Assembly: GCF_934754935.1 (NCBI RefSeq)
Contig: NZ_CAKVJB010000024.1
Span: 1-37,363 of the forward strand
Length of the DNA: 37,363 bases
Reading direction: 5' to 3'
Origin: an uncultured Holdemanella sp.
Lineage (GTDB): Bacteria; Bacillota_I; Bacilli_A; Erysipelotrichales; Erysipelotrichaceae
Position numbers and translations under genes: made by a program. Of this stretch, positions 1-6,558 are shown piece by piece. Position 1 is the stretch's first letter; each line of letters begins with the position of its first letter. The notes beneath the pieces are model-generated. The model made no database searches. It had not been told where the DNA came from and saw nothing but the letters and a program-made list of their open reading frames with translations.

Positions 1-22
1 GTCGTGCTTTCAAATAAAAATA

Positions 23-48
23 CCATCCAGACAATAGTATCTGGATGG
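23..48 (-). terminator. Rho-independent terminator downstream of the ATPase remnant
   Basis: A perfect 9-bp stem (CCATCCAGA / TCTGGATGG) with an 8-nt loop is followed, reading the minus strand, by TATTTTTATTT. It would terminate transcription coming from the disrupted ATPase gene or the IS element. Confidence 0.75.
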
Positions 49-95
49 TTCGTCATTTCTTAACTTAATGACATTGAGATTGATCTTCCTTTTTT

Positions 96-135
96 TCATT
101 GCATATTTTTTCCGGTTTGGACCATTTTGTTCAAT
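96..135. repeat. 40-bp direct repeat, copy 1
   Basis: This copy matches positions 2209-2248 at 39 of 40 bases; 33 of these (103-135) are identical without interruption. The core includes CCGGTTTGGACCATTTTG. It lies just downstream of the ATPase stop codon, while copy 2 lies just upstream of the ATPase start codon, so the two copies bracket the ATPase/IS locus. Confidence 0.85.
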
Positions 136-136
136 A

Positions 137-325
137 TTAATAATCTAGACTGTCTTTGTTTAACAAGAAATCATATATATTCATCATCATTATGCCATCT
201 TCATCTCTAGAAACCTTAACAACATCTTTTACACTGATTAAAGAAGCCTTTTCCTGTATTCTTTTCTCTTCTGTTGGCATACTATATGCGGATTGTATAT
301 AGTATCGTTTACTTCCTAAATTCGC
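137..325 (-). pseudogene. C-terminal fragment of a DUF4143-type AAA ATPase
   Basis: The last ~60 codons of an ATPase of the AAA_14/DUF4143 type survive here. The conserved tail reads NLGSKRYYIQSAYSMP, then a segment ending DFLLNKDSLDY and a stop at 137. This tail is characteristic of the multi-copy DUF4143 ATPases of gut bacteria. The open frame continues upstream to 394, but codons above about 326 come from the right end of the IS element and are not native. The matching N-terminus with the P-loop lies at 2091-2200, on the far side of the IS. Roughly 290 codons of the middle are absent altogether, so the gene is dead. Confidence 0.8.
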
Positions 326-470
326 ATTGAACTTCTCATCACTGAAGTGACGAGATTCTTGGGAACAGGCTTCCTTTGAAACCTTTCCTACCAAGCTATC
401 CCCGCAGTTCCTGCGGTTCTTTTTATTTGATTAATTCGCTAATATGCCTTGCATCAATATATTGATGGAT
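326..470 (-). ncRNA. Predicted TnpB guide RNA (omegaRNA/reRNA) scaffold
   Basis: In IS200/IS605 elements the TnpB guide RNA comes from the tnpB 3' end and the right end of the element, with the guide running into flanking DNA. Here the region downstream of the tnpB stop contains a stem CCGCAG-GAA-CTGCGG (402-416), a weaker GGAA/TTCC stem (362-374) and the right-end hairpin (335-354). The guide would start at about 325 and read GCGAATTTAGGAAGTAAACG, i.e. ATPase coding sequence. The 5' limit is arbitrary. The call rests on family knowledge plus visible hairpins. Confidence 0.5.
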
Positions 471-1525
471 GCATTTACATCTCTGTCATGATTTGAATGA
501 CATTTTGGACAGGTCCATTCTCTTACATTTAAATCTTTTGTTTCTTCATTCTTATATCCGCAACAATGACAGGTTTGACTGCTCGCATAGAATGTATTTA
601 CTTTCTTGATCACCTTTCCATACCACTGGGCTTTATATTCTAGCTGGGTTGTAAATTTTGACCAGGATACATCCGATATAGACTGGGCTAGATTGTGGTT
701 TTTAAGCATGTTCTCTACTTTTAAATCTTCGATACAGATAATGTCATATTCTCTAATGATTCTAGTAGATAGTTTGTTGATAAAATCCATTCTTTGATTC
801 GCTATCTTTTCATGAAGTCTTGCAATCTTGATTCTGTTTTTGATCCAGTTGCGGCCGCCCTTTGTTTTTCGTGACTGCTGCTTCTGGAGCTTTTTCAGTT
901 TCTCAATCGACTTCTTCAGATATTTTGGATTCTCTATCTTTTCTCCATTACTCAATATGATAAAATCCTTGATACCTAGATCTATACCTGTCTCATTATA
1001 TGTCAGTGGAAACAAGACTTCTTCTACATCCGTATAACATAATGAAACATAATACTTTCCACTTGGTACTTGTGATACCGTTGCACTAAGTAGTCTTCCC
1101 TTTGGTTGTCGTGTTTTCTTTATCTTTACTAGACCAATCTTAGGAAGCTTGACCTTATTGTCGAATAATTCAATATTTCCATTCGTATATTTTGTGGTAT
1201 ATGAATAACGATGCGTCTTCTTCGATTTGAATCTAGGATATTCCGCTTTTTTCTTAAAGAAATTTACATAAGCCGTATCCAGATTCTTTACACTTGACTG
1301 TAGAGCAACCGAATCCACTTCCTTAAGCCATTCATATTCTTTCTTTAAAGAAACTAGATCTTTAGAACATGCCGAATAATTTAAAGTGATTCCATCTTTT
1401 TCATAGGCATCCCTACGCTTTGCCAGATAATGATTATATACAAAACGAGTACAGCCAAAAGTCTTGGCCAATAATATTCTTTGTTCTCTATTTGGATAGA
1501 TACGATACTTGAATGCCTTTTCCAT
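431..1525 (-). CDS. tnpB: TnpB, RNA-guided nuclease of IS200/IS605
   Basis: This 364-residue protein is the full usual length for TnpB, the RNA-guided DNA nuclease ancestral to Cas12. The RuvC-type site is complete: D182 in GIDLGIKDF, E266 in IICIEDL and D349 in HDRDVNAS. The zinc ribbon lies between the last two, with C319/C322 and C339/C342. The N-terminal OrfB_IS605 helix-turn-helix part begins FKYRIYPNREQ. The start is supported by AGAGGAGAAATCATC immediately upstream. It follows tnpA by 25 bp, so the two are probably cotranscribed. Known TnpBs cut the empty donor site and so promote retention of the element; the catalytic residues suggest this copy could be active even though its TnpA partner looks damaged. 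Confidence 0.93.
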   Translation of the reverse strand: MEKAFKYRIYPNREQRILLAKTFGCTRFVYNHYLAKRRDAYEKDGITLNYSACSKDLVSLKKEYEWLKEVDSVALQSSVKNLDTAYVNFFKKKAEYPRFKSKKTHRYSYTTKYTNGNIELFDNKVKLPKIGLVKIKKTRQPKGRLLSATVSQVPSGKYYVSLCYTDVEEVLFPLTYNETGIDLGIKDFIILSNGEKIENPKYLKKSIEKLKKLQKQQSRKTKGGRNWIKNRIKIARLHEKIANQRMDFINKLSTRIIREYDIICIEDLKVENMLKNHNLAQSISDVSWSKFTTQLEYKAQWYGKVIKKVNTFYASSQTCHCCGYKNEETKDLNVREWTCPKCHSNHDRDVNASINILMQGILAN

Positions 1526-1550
1526 GATGATTTCTCCTCTTATTGATTCG

Positions 1551-1952
1551 CTATTTTCTTTTTTGACTTCTTATATAATCTATAATCTGTTCTTCTGTAT
1601 TTTCAGAAACTGTAGCTACAAAATAAGAAGGATTCCATAGATGTCCACCCCATAATTTGGATCTTAGATCATCCCCAAACTCTTTCATTAAAAGTCTGGC
1701 CGATACACCCTTCATAGCTTTTATAATATTTGGAATGTAATGCTGCGGCGTACAATTAATCAGCATACGAATATGATCTTCCTCTATATTCATTTCTAGA
1801 ATTTGAAAACCATTATCCTTTGAAATCTGAGTCAGCAGCTCTTTTAATCTTGTTGCGACCTGTCCATTCAAGACATCACGACGGTACTTTACACACCATA
1901 CAATATGATACTGTATAGAATAGACATAGCCTCTTCCTTTAACAACTTCCAT
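1551..1952 (-). CDS. tnpA: IS200/IS605 Y1 transposase TnpA with altered HUH motif
   Basis: This 133-residue protein is a Y1 single-strand transposase of the REP/IS200 fold. The conserved block KLWGGHLWNPSYFVATVSEN and the catalytic tyrosine Y126 (DYIRSQ) with Q130 are present. The metal-binding HUH motif, normally DHVHM or DHIHM, reads D59-H60-I61-R62: the second histidine is arginine (CGT, one A-to-G change from CAT). That loss should impair metal binding, so this copy may be transposition-defective or need help in trans. An extended -10 (TGTTATAAT at 1971-1979 on the minus strand) and GAGG precede the ATG. Intact length suggests the change is recent. Confidence 0.9.
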   Translation of the reverse strand: MEVVKGRGYVYSIQYHIVWCVKYRRDVLNGQVATRLKELLTQISKDNGFQILEMNIEEDHIRMLINCTPQHYIPNIIKAMKGVSARLLMKEFGDDLRSKLWGGHLWNPSYFVATVSENTEEQIIDYIRSQKRK

Positions 1953-2054
1953 ATGTTTTTCCTCATCTATATTATAACATATGTATATGATTAAAGCACT
2001 ATATTTATCATTTATTTTTAAATTATTTATCTAACATCTGCACATCTAATTCAT

Positions 2055-2074
2055 CTCATGACTAAAGTCACGAG
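2055..2074. other. IS200/IS605 left-end hairpin
   Basis: CTCATGACTAAAGTCACGAG folds into a 9-bp imperfect stem upstream of tnpA, the usual place for the subterminal hairpin recognised by TnpA. The right-end hairpin has nearly the same sequence. Confidence 0.7.
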
Positions 2075-2090
2075 TGTTCTTAGATTGCAC

Positions 2091-2200
2091 CATAAAATAT
2101 AGCTTTTTCCAGCACGACGAATACCTGTAATCACTTTAATCATTCCATTATGCATTCTGTTTATTAAAGCATTTAAATATTGATTTCTTTTAATTTCCAT
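2091..2200 (-). pseudogene. N-terminal fragment of the DUF4143-type AAA ATPase
   Basis: From an ATG at 2200, preceded by GAGGTGAATT, the frame reads MEIKRNQYLNALINRM and then VITGIRRAGKSYIL, the typical start and Walker A motif (GIRRAGKS) of DUF4143 ATPases. After about 36 codons the frame enters the left end of the IS and soon stops. With the tail at 137-325 this is the other end of one disrupted gene. The ribosome-binding site is intact, so a short dead-end peptide may still be made. Confidence 0.8.
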
Positions 2201-2208
2201 AATTCACC

Positions 2209-2248
2209 TCATTGAATATTTTTTCCGGTTTGGACCATTTTGTTCAAT
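2209..2248. repeat. 40-bp direct repeat, copy 2
   Basis: Second copy of the repeat at 96-135 (39/40 identical). Here it occupies the leader just upstream of the ATPase ribosome-binding site. The position suggests it is the 5' regulatory region of this ATPase family, or a recombination site. Confidence 0.85.
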
Positions 2249-2309
2249 GAGATTATTTTCAATCATAGCACTTCTTTTCTTACAAATTTGAACACCTTAT
2301 GTAATTCAG

Positions 2310-2326
2310 ACATATGTACCATATGT
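2310..2326. promoter_or_regulatory. Palindrome ACATATG-TAC-CATATGT
   Basis: A perfect 7-bp inverted repeat with a 3-bp spacer lies between the ATPase remnant and the atp promoter. It has the size of a dimeric repressor operator, but no regulator can be assigned. Confidence 0.3.
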
Positions 2327-2385
2327 ATACAACATATAAAAGCATCGTCATATAAAACAGATAACGTTTACATTGATAAAAACAC

Positions 2386-2414
2386 TTGAAATCTGAAAAC
2401 TCGAGAACTAAAAT
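2386..2414 (+). promoter_or_regulatory. Predicted sigma-A promoter of the atp operon
   Basis: TTGAAA (2386-2391) and TAAAAT (2409-2414) are separated by 17 bp. Transcription would start near 2421, giving a leader of about 75 nt before atpB. Confidence 0.6.
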
Positions 2415-2495
2415 ACGTACTTATAAAAAAACGAATTGCGTCTTAATTCATCAATTATTTCCAATCGTTTTTTTGTTGTTTTGAAAGGAGGAGCT

Positions 2496-3179
2496 ATGGA
2501 AGAGTTCACAAAAGAACTACTCGACCAGTTAAATGTCAATACAGCATTTACTATCGGTCCCTTTGTGATTAGTGAATCGGTTGTCATCACATGGGTTGTC
2601 ATGGCTATACTTGTTTTACTTTCTGCTTGGTTAACTCGAGGACTCAAAGTTCATAATCCTGGCAAAAGACAAATTGTAGCCGAAAGCATCGTCATATGGC
2701 TCGACAAATTCACAATATCTATGCTTGGTGAAAATGCCAAAGAATATAGTGAATACATTTCAACCATCCTATTATATATAGGTCTTGCGAACATCATTGG
2801 CATATTCGGTATGAAGCCACCAACCAAAGATATGAATGTCACAATCGCATTAGCACTTATGAGCATTATCTTAATCGAAATCAGTGGAATACGTGCAAAA
2901 GGAATGAAGGGTTGGATTAAAAGCTTTACTCAGCCTGTCGCCGTCGTTACACCCATCAATATTCTAGAAATATTTACACGCCCTATGTCTTTGTGCATGC
3001 GTCTATTTGGTAATGTCATTGGTGCCTTCGTCATTATGGAAATGATCAAGATGATTGTTCCAGTCTTTATACCTACTGTATTTAGCTTGTACTTTGATTT
3101 CTTTGATGGATTCATTCAAGCTTATGTATTTGTCTTTTTAACATCATTATTTATCGCAGAAGCGACAGAAACAGAATAA
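2496..3179 (+). CDS. atpB: ATP synthase Fo subunit a
   Basis: Subunit a forms the half-channels through which ions reach and leave the c-ring. The start is the ATG at 2496, directly behind AAAGGAGGAGCT; an in-frame ATG 60 bp upstream has no ribosome-binding site. The resulting 227 residues are a normal length. Several membrane segments are visible. The helix that contacts the c-ring carries the motif MRLFGNVIGAF, whose arginine is the essential residue of this family, and the C-terminal segment reads QAYVFVFLTSLFIAEA. It is the first gene of the operon; no atpI-like gene precedes it. The spacing to atpE is 17 bp with its own AGGAGG. Confidence 0.95.
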   Translation: MEEFTKELLDQLNVNTAFTIGPFVISESVVITWVVMAILVLLSAWLTRGLKVHNPGKRQIVAESIVIWLDKFTISMLGENAKEYSEYISTILLYIGLANIIGIFGMKPPTKDMNVTIALALMSIILIEISGIRAKGMKGWIKSFTQPVAVVTPINILEIFTRPMSLCMRLFGNVIGAFVIMEMIKMIVPVFIPTVFSLYFDFFDGFIQAYVFVFLTSLFIAEATETE

Positions 3180-3196
3180 ATTAGGAGGAAATTAAA

Positions 3197-3418
3197 ATGA
3201 GTTTAACAGCAATCGGAGTTGGAATGGCAGCACTTGCCGTTATTGGTGGAGGATTAGGTATTGGTTTTGCGACAAGCAGTGCCGTAAAAGCTATTGCCCA
3301 ACAACCAGAAGCTGATGGAAAAATTCGTAGTACCTTATTGATTGGTGCCGCTTTAGCTGAAGCAACAGCCATCTACGGATTTGTATTAGGTATCTTAATC
3401 ATCTTGATGGTGAAATAG
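3197..3418 (+). CDS. atpE: ATP synthase Fo subunit c
   Basis: This 73-residue hairpin of two membrane helices forms the rotor ring. The polar loop reads AIAQQPEADGK and the ion-binding carboxylate is E55 in GAALAEATAIYG. In Na+-coupled c subunits such as that of Ilyobacter, a glutamine in helix 1 and a serine right after the glutamate complete the site. The aligned positions here are isoleucine (14 residues before QPEA) and alanine, so proton coupling is the more likely reading; that is an inference from alignment by eye. TAGGAGGAAATTAAA precedes the start. Confidence 0.95.
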   Translation: MSLTAIGVGMAALAVIGGGLGIGFATSSAVKAIAQQPEADGKIRSTLLIGAALAEATAIYGFVLGILIILMVK

Positions 3419-3430
3419 GTGGGATAATCT

Positions 3431-3895
3431 ATGTTAAGAATTGATTCCAATATTCTTTGGACAATCATCAATCTACTTATTTTATATGCACTGATGAAAC
3501 ACTTTCTATTTCAGCCAGTACATGACATTCTTGAAAAAAGAAAACAAGAAATCGAATCGGATTTTGCCTTGGCAAATCAACAAAAACAAGAAGCTCTTGA
3601 ATCAAAAAACAAAGCGGATCAAAAGCTTGCGAATATGCAAACAATTTGTGATGGTATGCTAGCGGATGCAAAAGAAAAGGCAAGTCTAGAATACGAACAA
3701 ATTATTGCGGATGCGAACAAAAAATCCGATGAAATGATTGAACAAGCTCGCATCAAAACGATTGAAGTGGCAAATGAAGAAAAGGCAAAAGCTAAATCTG
3801 AAATTGCGGATTTAATCAATAAAGCAGCTGATAAAATCACAAATACAAAGAGCGATGAAAAACTATATGATGATTTTTTAAAGGAAATGAAATAA
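3431..3895 (+). CDS. atpF: ATP synthase Fo subunit b
   Basis: A single N-terminal membrane helix (about residues 9-26) is followed by FLFQPVHDILEKRKQEIE and a long charged coiled coil up to residue 154, the layout of the peripheral stalk subunit. Length is typical. The stop codon at 3893-3895 abuts the start of the next gene with no gap. Since the delta N-terminal domain is missing from the operon, I checked whether b carries it: the C-terminus ends KLYDDFLKEMK soon after the coiled coil, so it does not. Confidence 0.93.
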   Translation: MLRIDSNILWTIINLLILYALMKHFLFQPVHDILEKRKQEIESDFALANQQKQEALESKNKADQKLANMQTICDGMLADAKEKASLEYEQIIADANKKSDEMIEQARIKTIEVANEEKAKAKSEIADLINKAADKITNTKSDEKLYDDFLKEMK

Positions 3896-5638
3896 ATGAA
3901 CAACGAAAATTTAAATGCAACCTTACGCTGCGTAACAAGACCTAGTGCAGCGCAAGAAGAAAAAATAAAGACATTCCTTAAAAATAAATACCAAGCCCAA
4001 AACATAACACTCAATATCTTAATTGATCCAAGTGTACGCGGAGGCTTTATTCTAAGTGCAAACAACGATGAATACGATTGGTCTACGCGTTCTCGTCAAC
4101 AACAGCTTCAAGAACAAATTCAGGCGGCTCGAGATAAAGCCATTCAAATGAAAAAGGATGGAACACTTATGTCCATCTTAAAAGAGGCCATCGAACAATT
4201 TGAAGCCACTTCCCAAGAAAATGAAGTTGGCTATGTCGAAACAATTGGAGATGGTATCGCAACCATTTCGGGATTAGATCATGCGATGTATGGAGAAGTT
4301 GTTGTTTTTGAGAATGGTACAAAAGGAATGGTACTCGATATCACAACCGAAAACATCGGTGTTATTCTATTTGACACAGAAGGTACTATTGGTCAAGGTA
4401 CAAAGGTTTCTCGAACAAAAAAACAAGCAGGTATGCCAGTCAGCTCTAATTTTCTAGGCCGTGTCGTAGATCCACTTGGAAATCCAATTGATGGACTTGG
4501 TCCTATTGAAGCCACTGAAATGCGCCCTATCGAAGAACCAGCTCCAAGCATTATTGACCGTAAACCTGTCACAACCCCTATGGAAACAGGCATTCTATCC
4601 ATTGACTCTATGTTTCCTATTGGAAGAGGACAGCGTGAATTGATCATTGGTGATCGTCAAACAGGTAAAACTTCAATCGCATTAGATACTATACTAAATC
4701 AAAAAGGAAAAGATTGTATTTGTATTTATGTTTCTATTGCTCAAAAGGCAAGTACAGTTGCTAACTTAGTCAATACATTAAAGAAGAATGATGCGATGGA
4801 CTATACAGTAATTGTAAACTCTACGGCTGCCGATTCGGCCAGCCTACAATATATTGCCCCTTATTCTGCGACTTCTCTAGCTGAATACTTTATGCATCAA
4901 GGCAAAGACATACTGATTGTCTATGATGATTTAAGCAAACACGCTGTTGCCTATCGTACAATTTCCTTATTGCTAGGAAGATCTCCAGGACGTGAAGCCT
5001 ATCCAGGTGATGTATTCTATTTACATTCTAGACTACTAGAACGTTCTTCTAGATTAAATTCAGGAGGATCCATCACAGCTCTTCCAATTATTGAAACTCA
5101 AGATGGAGACGTAAGTGCATATATTCCAACCAACGTTATTTCAATTACAGATGGACAAATCTTCTTAGAAAGTGATTTATTCTTTGAAGGACAAAGGCCT
5201 GCTGTTAATGTTGGATTATCTGTCAGCCGTGTCGGTGGAGCCGCTCAAACCAAAGCCATGAAAAAAGCATCTGGTTCTTTACGTATCAACTTAGCTCAAT
5301 ACCGTGAAATGAAGGAGTTTACACAATTTGCCTCCGATTTAGATGATGCGACAAAACGACAACTTCAACACGGACAAGTACTTATGGAACTTTTGAAACA
5401 ACCTTTAAACCACCCTATGTCACATGCAGACATGGTTATTGTACTCGTTGTTGCAGATGTAGGAATTTTAGATGATTTGGATCCAAAACAAGTCAAAAAA
5501 GAAGAAACAAAATTACTCGATTGGTTTAACGAAAATCATAGTGAAATCAGTCGTGAAATCAACACAACTAAAAAACTGGATGACAATTTAAAGACAAGAA
5601 TCATTACATTAGCCAAACAATATAGAGGACAAGAATAA
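3896..5638 (+). CDS. atpA: ATP synthase F1: delta C-terminal domain fused to alpha subunit
   Basis: Residues ~8-75 match the C-terminal half of the delta subunit (OSCP): CVTRPSAAQEEKIKTFLKNK, then LIDPSVRGGFIL and DWSTRSRQQQL, which align with the E. coli delta segment IDKSVMAGVIIR and DGSVRGRLERL. From M92 onward the protein is a standard alpha subunit: SILKEAIEQFE, GDGIATISGL, P-loop GDRQTGKTSIAL at ~251 and the SRVGGAAQTKAMK region. Total is 580 residues; alpha alone would be 489, a normal size. The delta N-terminal domain, which normally docks on the alpha N-termini, is not encoded anywhere between atpF and atpG: atpF ends at 3895 and this gene starts at 3896. An internal ATG at 4169, with AGGA 10 bp upstream, sits exactly where alpha proteins normally start. 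The 3' end overlaps atpG by one base (TAATG). Confidence 0.92.
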   Translation: MNNENLNATLRCVTRPSAAQEEKIKTFLKNKYQAQNITLNILIDPSVRGGFILSANNDEYDWSTRSRQQQLQEQIQAARDKAIQMKKDGTLMSILKEAIEQFEATSQENEVGYVETIGDGIATISGLDHAMYGEVVVFENGTKGMVLDITTENIGVILFDTEGTIGQGTKVSRTKKQAGMPVSSNFLGRVVDPLGNPIDGLGPIEATEMRPIEEPAPSIIDRKPVTTPMETGILSIDSMFPIGRGQRELIIGDRQTGKTSIALDTILNQKGKDCICIYVSIAQKASTVANLVNTLKKNDAMDYTVIVNSTAADSASLQYIAPYSATSLAEYFMHQGKDILIVYDDLSKHAVAYRTISLLLGRSPGREAYPGDVFYLHSRLLERSSRLNSGGSITALPIIETQDGDVSAYIPTNVISITDGQIFLESDLFFEGQRPAVNVGLSVSRVGGAAQTKAMKKASGSLRINLAQYREMKEFTQFASDLDDATKRQLQHGQVLMELLKQPLNHPMSHADMVIVLVVADVGILDDLDPKQVKKEETKLLDWFNENHSEISREINTTKKLDDNLKTRIITLAKQYRGQE

Positions 5639-6558
5639 TGTCACAAATTCGAGAAATTAAAGATCGAATGAATGGTATTCAATCGACTATGAAGATCACA
5701 AAAGCCATGTATATGATTTCTTCAACAAAAATGAATACAGCCAAACAAAAGGCAGCGAATACCGATCCTTATTTTTACTCATTACGAAAGCAGATTTTGA
5801 CAATTCTTCAAAATCTTCCTGATCACTTTGAGCATCCTTATTTAGATAATCGTGAATACATTGATGAAGATCATCAAAATAAGGCCATCATATGTGTAAC
5901 TGGAGATAAGGGGTTGGCTGGTGCCTACAATTTGAATGTCTTAAAACTAACTGAACAAATCATTAAGGCGCATCCAAACTACAAGCTGTATATGATTGGA
6001 GAAGTTGGAAGACAATACTTTTTAAGACGACATATTCCGGTTGAGGAAAGCTTTCTATATACTGCACAAAACCCAACTTTAAGTCGAGCTAGATCTATTT
6101 CGAGTAAGATGCTTGAACTTTATGCCGACAAAACAATTGATGAAGTATTGATTATCTATACACGAATGGATCAGCACAACCAATTTACAGTAGACGTTGA
6201 ACAATTGTTGCCTCTATATCGTTTGAATCATGAAGTTGAAGTTGGTGGACAAACCATTCATTCAATTCAATTGGAGCCAAGTCCAACTGAACTATTAAAC
6301 ATTGTCATCCCCGATTATTTATCTGGTTTTATTTATAGTTCCCTCGTTGAATCTTACGCATCCGAAAACTTTGCGCGTATGCAAGCAATGGATTCGGCCA
6401 ATAAAAATGGTGAAGAATTATTAAACAGTTTATCTTTACAATACAATCGTCAAAGACAAGCAAAAATCACACAAGAAATCACAGAAGTTGCAGCTGGTGC
6501 CAAAGCTAGAAGGCAACAGCTACAAAAAAAGAAAAGGAGTCAATCCACATGCAAATAG
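5638..6558 (+). CDS. atpG: ATP synthase F1 subunit gamma
   Basis: Gamma is the central rotor shaft. The N-terminal coiled-coil helix reads IREIKDRMNGIQSTMKITKA and the C-terminal helix contains RQRQAKITQEITEVAAGA; between them GDKGLAGAYN is the conserved Rossmann-like segment. At 306 residues it is somewhat longer than usual because the protein continues about 15 basic residues (KARRQQLQKKKRSQSTCK) past the normal end. That tail overlaps the start of atpD by 10 bp, so it may simply be read-through of the former stop, with translational coupling to atpD. It starts within the stop of the delta/alpha gene. Confidence 0.95.
   Translation: MSQIREIKDRMNGIQSTMKITKAMYMISSTKMNTAKQKAANTDPYFYSLRKQILTILQNLPDHFEHPYLDNREYIDEDHQNKAIICVTGDKGLAGAYNLNVLKLTEQIIKAHPNYKLYMIGEVGRQYFLRRHIPVEESFLYTAQNPTLSRARSISSKMLELYADKTIDEVLIIYTRMDQHNQFTVDVEQLLPLYRLNHEVEVGGQTIHSIQLEPSPTELLNIVIPDYLSGFIYSSLVESYASENFARMQAMDSANKNGEELLNSLSLQYNRQRQAKITQEITEVAAGAKARRQQLQKKKRSQSTCK

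Larger units (their letters stand above)
326..2090 (-). mobile_element. IS200/IS605-family insertion sequence (tnpA + tnpB)
   Basis: The element carries a Y1 transposase gene and a TnpB gene in the same direction, 25 bp apart. It has no inverted terminal repeats; instead each end has a subterminal hairpin of similar sequence: left end at 2055-2074 (CTCATGACTAAAGTCACGAG on the plus strand) and right end near 335-354 (CTCATCACTGAAGTGACGAG). The right boundary is placed where the minus strand reads GAAGTTCAAT and native ATPase sequence resumes. The left boundary is placed just after the ATPase P-loop fragment. Both boundaries are uncertain by several bases because the target tetra- or pentanucleotide cannot be read without an empty site. 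Confidence 0.85.

Noticed and set aside
97..99. 29-codon minus-strand frame starting here and ending near position 10
   Set aside because: It runs through the terminator hairpin at 23-48, lacks similarity to anything I know and is short enough to be chance.
2408..2647. Minus-strand frame antisense to atpB
   Set aside because: Shadow of the atpB coding sequence with no ribosome-binding site or recognisable motif.
3197..3418. Na+-coupled c-ring
   Set aside because: The helix-1 glutamine and the serine following the ion-binding glutamate of Na+-type c subunits are replaced by isoleucine and alanine.
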